The notes under the pieces: generated by a model
Database searches by the model: none
The model's input: only the letters and a program-made list of their open reading frames with translations
What the model was told of the DNA's origin: nothing
NCBI GenBank assembly: GCA_014925825.1
Contig: JACGCK010000530.1
Span: 1 to 17,463 of the forward strand
DNA from: Pholiota molesta
Lineage: Eukaryota > Basidiomycota > Agaricomycetes > Agaricales > Strophariaceae
DNA length: 17,463 nt
Reading direction: 5' to 3'
Position numbers and translations under genes: made by a program
Shown: positions 10,104 to 17,463 of the stretch, piece by piece
Layout of the letters: every line of letters begins with the position of its first letter
Position numbering within the stretch: the stretch's first letter is position 1

Positions 10104-10827
10104 ATGTCTCTCAAAGACGTGGTGAATAAGTTTAATCGTCAAGCGGCTGGGCCTCCTGTGAGTGACAGAGAAAGCTGTTTTTTTTTTTTTTGATGCTAAA
10201 GAGGTGTTGTAGTCCCACGTTACACCCTTCAAGCAACCCTATTGCGAAGACGACTTTGCAAAGTTGACGTCTGAAGAGGTCATGTTGTTGTGCCAGGATA
10301 TTGACGAATGCCATCTGGGATGGGGCTATCTCAAAATTGGACCCAATAGTGTTGTGGGACCTCCTGGCGTTCATGTGCAACCTTGGTTTCCCAAAGAATA
10401 TTCCCTTTCTGCCGTCGACCAGTTTTGGGAGCAAACACTTGGATGTGGTTATTATGTGGACAATACTAGCATTGAACATGCAGTCGACATTGCTGTTCCC
10501 CCAGGGCTTATCAAGCGCGCCAGTCTGGTGCTGGATGCTCAGTCCAAGAACGACTTCAAAATGGTAGAGTACCACTGTCAGTCCAAAGAACCCCTTATCT
10601 TGGTCGATGGTTTTTCCCGCCTTCACGCCGCCCAGTTGTTGCTATTGGATCTGCAACAAAAATTCGGTGAACAGGAAATTGATTACATGATTTGGCTTGC
10701 ACGCTTCTATGATAAAGGTAGTCTTCTATTCCGAGTTGCCCTCCGATGTACTCATAGCCGCCTAGATTCTATCAATAGCCACTCAAGGGCACACGAAATG
10801 AAGTATATCATGGTTTATAAAGTGTAG
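10104..10827 (+). CDS. Small ParB/sulfiredoxin-like protein, about 206-222 aa
   Basis: Exon 1 10104-10157 (MSLKDVVNKFNRQAAGPP), intron 10158-10212 (GTGAGT..TGTAG, with a long T run), exon 2 from 10213. The motif LILVDGFSRLHAAQLL matches the conserved G-x-x-R-x-x-A core of ParB N-terminal and sulfiredoxin-like folds. In bacteria ParB binds DNA and nucleotides; in fungi the role is not established. Before the motif comes AVDIAVPPGLIKRASLV, which recurs in similar form in the large gene at 13778. The frame can stay open to 10827, or a 48-nt intron (10718-10765) may be removed in frame. Its end overlaps the end of the minus-strand gene by 13 bp. It looks like a shortened relative of the 13778 protein. 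Confidence 0.68.
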
Positions 10828-11486
10828 TTGAGATGGTATGCGTTATTAATAGTAAAGTAACGAAGCATGTCGTACAGCGTTTCTTTGTCTATATCTTGCG
10901 TTGATGCCATGTGGCGTAGGACATCCACCATGGATGGAATCACAGAGACGAGATCCTCGCGTTTGGGGTTGATCTATCGTACACGTGTGTGAGAATCATA
11001 GTAGGAGCGTCGCACGCAGGTAAGATACCTGTGCTAGATATGCTTCTACGTGGCTTCCATAAAAGGAGGCTTCACCCCACCAGGGCTTGTGGTACTTGGC
11101 GAGGATATGGGTGAGGTGGCAGCAATGGAGACAGGGGTTCATGTTCAAGCAATGTGTCAGTGTCCCTTCGTATTTGAGATCCAGATGAAGGGCATCGCTC
11201 AAAAGAATGTAAAAGCGGGGCACATGCAGAGGCCAACCCTTCAGTCTCGCCATTCCGATCAGATCCAAGCCATCACACTAGTAATTGCCGGGGTTGGCTA
11301 AATAAAATGCAACAAGTGGTGATTACTTACCAATTCGTTGAGCAGTTGCCGCGCCCAGTCTCGCTGTCGAGGTTGTTGTTGAATTGCAGCCAAACCCATA
11401 CGGGCACGGGACACTAACATGTAGACGAGAAGCTGCGCATCTTCATGGGTGGTCGCTGCAGTTCCAAGTAGTTGAATGGCAGGCAT
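10815..11486 (-). CDS. Unknown 187-aa protein with a Cys/His cluster
   Basis: No family recognised. Three exons join in phase 0: 11486-11331, 11277-11029 and 10973-10815; introns are 53 nt (GTAAGT..CTAG) and 55 nt (GTATCT..ATAG). The start is the ATG at 11486, 41 bp after a TATA box. The middle holds HCLNMNPCLHCCHLTH, a possible zinc-binding cluster, then KYHKPWWGEASFYGSHVEAY. The end is helical (REDLVSVIPSMVDVLRHMAS). It lies 79 bp downstream of the 12268 gene on the same strand and converges with the ParB-like gene. Confidence 0.62.
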
Positions 11487-11525
11487 GGGTGGGGTGGAGG
11501 GATACACTATCGTCGTATTACAATA

Positions 11526-11532
11526 CTATATA
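11526..11532 (-). promoter_or_regulatory. TATA box of the 11486 gene
   Basis: Reads TATATAG on the minus strand, in the 79-bp gap between the stop of the 12268 gene and the ATG at 11486. It supports separate transcription rather than one shared message. Confidence 0.5.
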
Positions 11533-11565
11533 CCCTTTTCGCGACGCCAAATAATGGCAAATAGG

Positions 11566-12268
11566 CTAGGCAATACGGGTATTGGCCATGCCCACTGCTA
11601 ATTCTTCTATCTGCTCCAGTACGTTCTTGTAATCTGGGGTTGCCTGATTCCTTTCCCCTAGCAGGTCGTGGACGATATCTTCCATCTTGTCAAAAAAAGC
11701 CGATGGCCGCGGATACTCGGCTTTTGCCACCTGGAAAACCAGGGTGTCAGTTTGGCTTCTATCGTCATCTATCCAGAATGTTACCTGTTGGCGATATATA
11801 CCAAGTGCTGTTTCCACAGACCACGTTTGGTTGCTTCCCAATTTTGCTTGTTGCCTGGAGGCACTCCACCACTGATCATAGTAGTGTTCCAGAACGCGAC
11901 TCTGATCGTCTTCGGTCGTGGTAAGGTCAATGGATGTGAGGTCCATCGGCGACCTTTCGTTCTCAGCGACGTAGAATGCCAAGAATCCATCTACAAGCAG
12001 GTGAGGAATAGTGACAGGCCAGGTACGCAAGTGACAAATCGCAATGATCCTTGTGGTGATGTTCTAAAACAATGTCAGCTCGTTGTCCATCTCCTCTCTC
12101 ACAGTGCTGTCTTACCATATCCTTCATCAACCGATACATGAAGAGAGCAGATGTATAGCCATCTAAACCTATGCTCTGTTGCCGATAGGTCAATGCTGCG
12201 CGGAGTCGCGATGCAAAGAGGAAGAGGAGGTCTTGTGCATCGCTGTGGTTTTTGAGATCAAACTCCAT
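11566..12268 (-). CDS. Unknown 216-aa protein
   Basis: No family recognised. Exon 1 12268-12116 (MEFDLKNHSDAQDLLFLF..), intron 12064-12115 (GTAAGA..TTTTAG), exon 2 12063-11566; 651 nt in frame. The product is mixed helical with acidic patches (DLTTTEDDQSRVLEHYYDQW) and no obvious membrane segment or signal peptide. A 54-nt stretch with GTAACA..TTTCCAG ends inside exon 2 (about 11734-11787) could be a second intron; it is a multiple of three without stops, so both readings stay open. It sits between two minus-strand genes in the proposed element. Confidence 0.6.
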
Positions 12269-12328
12269 TGATTGCAAGAACGGCGCAGGGGGAGGGAGAG
12301 CAAGGATGGATGTGGGCTATGTACGCTG

Positions 12329-12336
12329 TATTTATA
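12329..12336 (-). promoter_or_regulatory. TATA box of the 12268 gene, overlapping the chromodomain gene's stop codon
   Basis: Reads TATAAATA on the minus strand; its TAA (12334-12332) is also the stop codon of the chromodomain gene. It lies about 60 bp before the ATG at 12268. Confidence 0.55.
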
Positions 12337-12787
12337 CCCAAATCTTGTTGTCTGCACACGCATCTAAGCCGACAAGATGCTGCACGTGTTTGTAAGGCTC
12401 CCAAGTGCTCTCCCCGAAAGAGTACCCTTTCCATTTCACCAAGTAATATGTCGTGTTTTCTTCGGGGAGATACATGCAAGAGTAGACAAAGTCCACGAAG
12501 AAAATCCCTTTGGCATTCAACTTCCTTTCGTATGCGGCCCACGCTTTGCCTTCGTTGATTTGGTGTTCGTGTTTGATAGTATTATGTTCGGGACCCCATC
12601 CCACCCAGGACACCAGGTATTGGGCTTTGCGTCCTGGTTTGGTAGCGAGGGGCTTTATCTTCGACACGGTGTGTTTCCGGCTTAAACAGCGCACCCGTCC
12701 CCAGCGTCGGGAGGCATAATGACGGGGGGCTGCAATCTACACTGCACATCAGCCGAGGTGTCTATGAGGCGAGCAGCAACATACCAT
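12332..12787 (-). CDS. Double chromodomain protein, 135 aa
   Basis: Two chromodomain-like segments: TVSKIKPLATKPGRKAQYLV with SWVGWGPEHN (about residues 24-55), and YYLVKWKGYSFGESTWEPYK (about residues 98-117), a close match to the YLVKWKGY..STWEP core. Chromodomains bind methylated histone tails or nucleic acids and occur in chromatin proteins and retrotransposon integrases. In the best model the start codon ATG (12787-12785) is the last codon of exon 1 and is followed at once by a 48-nt intron (12784-12737, GTATGT..GTGTAG). Exon 2, 12736-12332, is in frame throughout. The TATA box lies 56 bp upstream. An alternative start at 12834 would sit too close to that TATA box. No integrase or reverse transcriptase sequence is attached, so it is a free-standing protein. 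Confidence 0.72.
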
Positions 12788-12842
12788 AGGATACGGGAGA
12801 AGGTGGGCAAGAGATAGGCTAAGATAGACCCCATAGACGCAG

Positions 12843-12850
12843 TTATATAG
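12843..12850 (-). promoter_or_regulatory. TATA box of the chromodomain gene
   Basis: Minus strand CTATATAA, 56 bp before the proposed ATG at 12787. Confidence 0.5.
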
Positions 12851-12958
12851 TATTCAGATGTTTTCATATGTTTGCTCTGCATAAATTGTAACAATGCAAT
12901 ACGACAGGGGGATTCTTGGTGTTGTGGAGATACCGCAGGCGCGCACAATAAATTACTG

Positions 12959-12993
12959 CATTTAGGTTCTGGACGTCCAAAACCTAAATGGGG
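12959..12993. repeat. B palindrome, isolated copy
   Basis: CATTTAGGTTCTGGACG pairs with CCAAAACCTAAATG around a GGACGTCC centre; it is among the most symmetrical copies. It has no recognisable A repeat at the 38-bp position to its left; only AATAAATTACTGCA remains there. Confidence 0.85.
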
Positions 12994-13060
12994 ATTCTGC
13001 ATGTTCTGGAGACACCGGCAACGCTGCCAATCATTCCGACCTACTATCCAAGTCTGTGTT

Positions 13061-13136
13061 AATTGCACTGACCGCCGTACGTAGCAATTAATGAATTACC
13101 CCGTTTAGTTTTTGAACGTCCAAAATCTAAATGGGG
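13061..13136 (+). repeat. A+B composite unit 1 (right array)
   Basis: A repeat 13061-13089 (AATTGCACTGACCGCCG..GCAATT), 9 bp, then B palindrome 13099-13136 (CCCCGTTTAGTTTTTGAACG with CCAAAATCTAAATGGGG). Starts are 38 bp apart. Confidence 0.88.
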
Positions 13137-13166
13137 ATGCTGTGTTTTCTCTATTTCTTCTGTGTT

Positions 13167-13242
13167 AATTGCACTGTCCGCCGTCCGTTGCAATTAATTG
13201 ATTACCCCATTTAGCTTTTAGAGAGCCAAAACCTAAATGGGG
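13167..13242 (+). repeat. A+B composite unit 2 (right array)
   Basis: A repeat 13167-13195 (AATTGCACTGTCCGCCGTCC..GCAATT) and B palindrome 13205-13242 (CCCCATTTAGCTTTTAG with CCAAAACCTAAATGGGG). Starts are 38 bp apart. Confidence 0.88.
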
Positions 13243-13663
13243 ACAGCTAGGCGCTCAGTGATGTAGCCCAGGATCGTGACCTTGTACGTCGCATTTGTGT
13301 AAGAAAGTCGTCCTCATTCGACATAGGGCACGTTGGTTGGGGACATCCACCCTCCATCTGCTGAAGCTATCCCTGAGTGCTCCAACCGTCTGCCTTTGTA
13401 TGGGGAACCTCTCTCTTCCATGGCATTGTAATTGCACTGTCCGCCGTACGTAGCAATTCATCAATTACCCCATTTAGGATTTCGACAGCCACAACCTAAA
13501 TGGGGACAGCTAGGCGCCTAGTAATGTAGCCCATAATCGTGACCTGGTACGTCGCATTTGTGTAAGAATGTCGTCCTCGCTCGACATAGGGCATGTTGGT
13601 TGGGGACATCCACCCACCACCTCCTGAAGCAACCCCTGAGTGCTTCAATCCTCCACCTTTGCT
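13205..13663 (+). repeat. 263-bp direct duplication in the right array
   Basis: 13205-13400 recurs as 13468-13663 with moderate divergence. Shared words include GGGGACAGCTAGGCGC, ACGTCGCATTTGTGTAAGAA and TTGGTTGGGGACATCCACCC. Each copy begins with a B palindrome, so here too a repeat element lies at the edge of a duplicated unit. No credible gene lies within it. Confidence 0.85.
13430..13505 (+). repeat. A+B composite unit 3 (right array)
   Basis: A repeat 13430-13458 (AATTGCACTGTCCGCCGTAC..GCAATT) and B palindrome 13468-13505 (CCCCATTTAGGATTTCG with CCACAACCTAAATGGGG). Starts are 38 bp apart. Confidence 0.88.
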
Positions 13664-13711
13664 CTCTCTTCAACGACATATATTTGCTTGTATTTGCACC
13701 TTTCCAATATT

Positions 13712-13720
13712 TATATAAAG
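13712..13720 (+). promoter_or_regulatory. TATA box of the large ParB-like gene
   Basis: TATATAAAG, 66 bp before the ATG at 13778, followed by a pyrimidine-rich leader. Confidence 0.6.
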
Positions 13721-13777
13721 GGCCTCTGGTTTGCCCATCTTTCTTCAGTTCCCCCCGCCCCCACGGCTCCTTCCCTC

Positions 13778-16700
13778 ATGGCGAACAAAAAGGTGTGTCC
13801 GTGCCCGTTGGACATTGGCAATGCCCAGCTCACAGTGCTTTGCCTCCAGAAAACCGCTGTTGCCCAGGTGTTTTTGATCCCATAGTTTGCATGTTTGGCA
13901 GAGTGCTGACCTCCCATGTGCAGCATGTTTCTTCCGATATCGAACTTGTCGTCGATCCCAAAGGGTTTACCGACGACATCAAGAGCGACACCCGAAAAGC
14001 CTTTATGGGCTTAGCCAAGTCCAACTTCGCCACCGACGATGACCTGCGTCGTGGACCCACGCTTTCCACGCGTTCCATCAACGGCAGGCCCATGACCAAT
14101 AAACGCCGGGCAGACTTCATTCGCGTTTGTGGAGGTGATGCTCAAGATTTCACCAAGCCTCTGACCGATCTCTCTCGCTTTGATCCTGCCCATGCCATCG
14201 TAGTGCTGGTGGAGCCTCGCTTTGTGTCTCGAGAGTCGCTTGTCCAGAACCCTTTGGACGTTCACGACCTCAAGACATTGCGCACGTCGTCTGGGCCGAC
14301 AAGGAAAATTTCTCTCTGTCGAAGGCCACCGTTGCCAATGGGAATGGCCGCATTGATATCTGCCGGACTGTTCTTGCATCCAAGCTCAACACACGGCGCG
14401 TTGAGATTGAGAAGGCTATCGCCAATGAGCCCTCCTCAGCCTACGGCTGCTCGCCTCAAGAAACAGCTCGACGAAGTCTATAGCAGCCTTGAACGTCCGG
14501 CGTCCTGGCTGGTGGCCTTTTACGATCTTGGTATGTGCTTACCCTTCTTTCTCACCAGCTGGACTAACTCTGCGCTTATTTTTAGAAATGATTGAACAAA
14601 GCCCCAATGCCTTGCAGATCAAGCTTGGACTTGCTGCCAATTCACCGGTCTACCAAGTGCCTGACAATGAAGACGAAGCACTCGACCTCATCCTCAACAA
14701 CATCGGGGATCTCCCAGCCGATGAGCGACTGCAACAGCTGAAAAGCCATACGAGCCTCAGTTGGTTGCCTGTGGTCCCAAGCGTTTAACGCGGTTGTCAA
14801 CAACACCTCTATGATCCTTCAGGTGATCGATCTTTATCGCTACAGCAAGTGCTGGTCTGGAAAAGGGTTTGCGCCAACCAACTCTATGATTGGCGTACTG
14901 GGGTTTCGCCCGTGAGTCGGTCATAATGCCCATAGGCAACACGTTGTACTGACCACGTGCCTCCCTAGTTCTTCGAAGCCATTGTAAACCAAGGCCTCCA
15001 GCTGTTGGACTATCTCTCGTCCAGCAGTCAACCTCCGAAAAAGGCGAAGTGGAGCATTCCTGCAGGTGTGCTAGACCCGCGCCCTCCCCGTGATGGTATC
15101 TTGGACGCCGAGTTTTTCACCATAGTGTCTGAATGCTACGTGGAATTCCTCTATCCTTGCCGGGATGGCTATGGTCTCCCATCCGAGTTTTTGGAGACTG
15201 GAAAACCATTGTATTCCTCTGCCTATGCTGCCTATACGCAAAAGCTCTTAGCGTCGGTGGGGACGTGGTGTGAGCAGCGGTGCCAAGCGGCATCTGATGA
15301 CCCCGAGACCGCCGGGATTTCGCGACTTTGCCATTCCGCTTGGAGTATGCCTTGACCGTCGTCTCTTTAATTCTGTCGAATACGGCTTCAACTTCCAACC
15401 CATCCTCCCGTCCTCTGCAAATTCTTTGTCATCGACTCCTGTGACTATTTGGCGAAAAATCGTCCGTTCCTCATGGAAATCTCCGAATGTTGGACCCCTC
15501 TTTTCCCCTGTCTTGTTGTGGCGCGAAGCGCAGAGTTCAAAGATCGACCCACAGACATGCTATGTGAATGGATACAAAAGCAAGACCCTGGCATACCTGC
15601 AGTTTTTGTGCTGAACAAGGTATGGCCTTGACTAGTTGTCTTCACGTTTGTGTACTAACATATGCGTAGTGTCTCTCGATCATCTTCAAACATCGCAGCT
15701 TGGCATTTACCAGATGGCCACAGTGGGGAAAGTACCGGACATCCCTAAACCCCATGCTTTGTATGCAAACCCAAGAACGGGGAAGATACCGCTAGTACAA
15801 CCGCAGCGCCTATGTGGAGCGCTCAATACTTGGCCTTGCTTGATGTTATGAGAGAATGGCGCGACCAAGAGGTCAAAGGCACTCGCATAAAAGTTCTGAC
15901 CACCATCCAGGTTTTTGCATCGACCCCAGGATTTCGTGTCTCTGCTTCAGAAGTTGGAATATGGTCCTGAGCTCTTCGACATGCTGCGGACGACCGCCGT
16001 TCACTGGTCGGCATTCTCGCCATCCCAACTTACCGCTCATCATCGCACCCTGGCTGGGTATCTCCTAAACTCGCTCTATGTGTATCATAGGATTGGTCGC
16101 GCCTATCTTGCGACCAACGAAGTGTGGTCTCTACGACAAGAACTCGAAGACTACTTGGAGCAGGTTATAGATGGCTTCCATGGCTTGTGGGATGGGCTGG
16201 TTGAGCAGCTGGGCGGTCTCAAAGAACCTTTGTCCCAAACGGCCGGATCTGTCCCCCGCAAGCTTGTGTTGGAGAGCGTGGGCAAGAGGATGGAAGGCAA
16301 GATGCATGAAGTCGTCACACACATTGCCCAGCAACTTCTCAGCCGGGACGTGGGTGCTATACCACTCGAAGATGGCGGGCTTGGGTTGCCACGGCGGCTC
16401 TATTCAGCTGCCATGGTCTTGTTTGAGGTAGGCTTCCACTGTGTTGCCCCACGTGCGGTCGTTGATCACGGGTTATTAGGAGATGGCAGTGGCATCCTGG
16501 AAGGCGCAGACGATGTATACGGATACAGACCTCAATCGGATGGCCAAAGTCTCTAGCGAACGCAGATCCAACCTCGTTGAGCGCCTACCCCTCCCAGCTT
16601 CTTTCCAGCTCGCCCCCCGGGAGGATATAGAGGCGTATTATGACTCCTTATCACCAGACGACCTAAAGCGAATTCCGGTGTCTGGGGCTGGTTCCAAACG

Positions 16701-17463
16701 TGAACAGGCCAAGATCTTGCGCGCCCAGAATCTGCTCAAGAAACGAGTGAACAGGATGAATCTTGCCTTGGGGAGATCGTCCGAACGCGTCGGTCTTCAG
16801 CATCTTTTGGACGAAGAACATCTTGAAAAAATTGGTAATATCATATTCATCCTTATTACACACAGTACACACTAACAATGTCTTCTATGCAGAGGAGGTG
16901 GAATACGACGATCAAACCCATCCTGGCTATTTTATCAAGAGGCTTCCAGGCACACCACCTGGAACCCAGCAGTTCATTGTACCCGATGATGAGGAACGCC
17001 AACAATCCTTTTCGGAGAGTGAGGACGACGAGGGTTACCGCGCATCACAGGAGCAAGGGGACCGCGGCGACGATGATGAAGGCGAGCACGCATCCCAGGC
17101 GCACAGCGACGACGACGCGCAGGCATACGGCGATGACGACGAAGGCGAGCGTGCATCCCACGACGAAGGCGAGCGCGCATCCCAGGCGCACAGCGACCAT
17201 GACGGCGATGGCGACGACGGCGATGACGAAGGCGATGACGAAGGCGAGCGCGCATCCCAGGTGCACATCGACGACGACGACGACGACGACAACGACGACG
17301 ACGATGACGATGACGGCGACGATGACAGCGGCGACAATGACGAAGGCGAGCGCTCATCCCAGGCGCACAGCGACGACGACGCAGTGGCCCGCATCGCAGG
17401 AAGCTTTGGCCGGTGACCAATCCGAACACGACACTGAGCAGCAAAGTGAGGAGGACAATGCTT
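13778..17463 (+). CDS. Large ParB-like protein gene, frameshifted, partial at the window end
   Basis: Starts MANKKVCPCPLDIG. Introns with good borders: 13868-13923, 14531-14585, 14912-14968, 15620-15669, 16428-16479 and 16835-16892. Residues after the first intron include LVEPRFVSRESLVQNPLDVH and TVANGNGRIDICRTVLASK, which line up with the small ParB-like protein (VPPGLIKRASLV; LVDGFSRLHAAQLL); WLVAFYDL matches WLARFYDK. Later parts (FFEAIVNQGLQLLDYL, DFVSLLQKLEYGPELFDMLR) are unknown to me. The protein-like frame jumps by one base near 14274, 14440, 14741, 14852, 15300, 15415, 15757, 15927 and 17382, several at short A or C runs. Either the gene is decaying or the assembly has indel errors. 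An acidic repeat tail closes the visible part, and after the last shift the frame runs off the window. More than 1,000 residues if intact. Confidence 0.55.
17050..17382 (+). repeat. Coding minisatellite, acidic repeats
   Basis: Imperfect repeats of GGCGAGCGCGCATCCCAGG with variable GAC/GAT runs between, translating to (D)nEGERASQAHSDDD. About six units are visible. The tail is strongly acidic and low in complexity; such arrays change length easily by slippage. Confidence 0.8.

Noticed and set aside
1713..13505. Left and right repeat arrays as simple inverted terminal repeats of one element
   Set aside because: The A repeats have the same orientation in both arrays, and the order of B and A differs, so the arrays are not an inverted pair.
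16974..17444. Arg-rich and Ser-rich minus-strand frames at the right end
   Set aside because: They are antisense shadows of the acidic coding minisatellite; the plus frame continues a spliced gene.
13778..17463. Large right-hand gene as a KDZ (Kyakuja/Dileera/Zisupton) transposase
   Set aside because: I looked for the cysteine-cluster N-terminus and the typical catalytic blocks of that family and did not see them; similarity to the small ParB-like protein explains the N-terminal part better.

Overview
The window looks like nuclear DNA of a filamentous basidiomycete, most likely an Agaricomycete. The genes are split by many short introns (48-65 nt, GT..AG, often with a visible CTAAC/CTGAT-like branch site). 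TATA boxes lie 40-80 bp before the start codons. The central gene belongs to the OrsD zinc-finger/RecQ-like helicase proteins that are common in fungal genomes. The species cannot be told from the sequence.

Layout. 153-1297 (+): a SET-domain (histone methyltransferase-like) gene with one probable frameshift. 1298-2934: no gene, but a reiterated array of two short repeat families, called A and B here. 2935-7729 (+): one intact five-exon gene for a protein of about 1,496 residues that combines C2H2/OrsD-type zinc fingers, a tyrosine-recombinase-like domain and a RecQ-like helicase. 7973-9710 (+): a small unknown gene whose third intron has been swollen by tandem duplications carrying A repeats. 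10104-10827 (+): a small ParB/sulfiredoxin-like protein. 10815-12787 (-): three compact genes read leftwards (a double-chromodomain protein, then two unknown proteins), each with its own TATA box. 12835-13777: a second A/B repeat array. 13778 to the window end (+): a large gene related to the small ParB-like one, interrupted by several apparent single-base frameshifts and ending in an acidic repeat tail.

Interpretation (inference). From about 1.7 kb rightward the window reads as one mobile or selfish element, or a large part of one. It has a recombinase-helicase, two ParB-like DNA-binding candidates, a chromodomain protein that could target chromatin, and two dispersed short inverted-repeat families. 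The A repeat (29 bp, 12 copies) and the B palindrome (about 38 bp, about 9 copies) occur in both large intergenic regions, A also inside introns, and on the right they are joined at an exact 38-bp spacing. They are candidate binding or recombination sites for the element's own proteins. I cannot see the element's ends, and no database search was possible.
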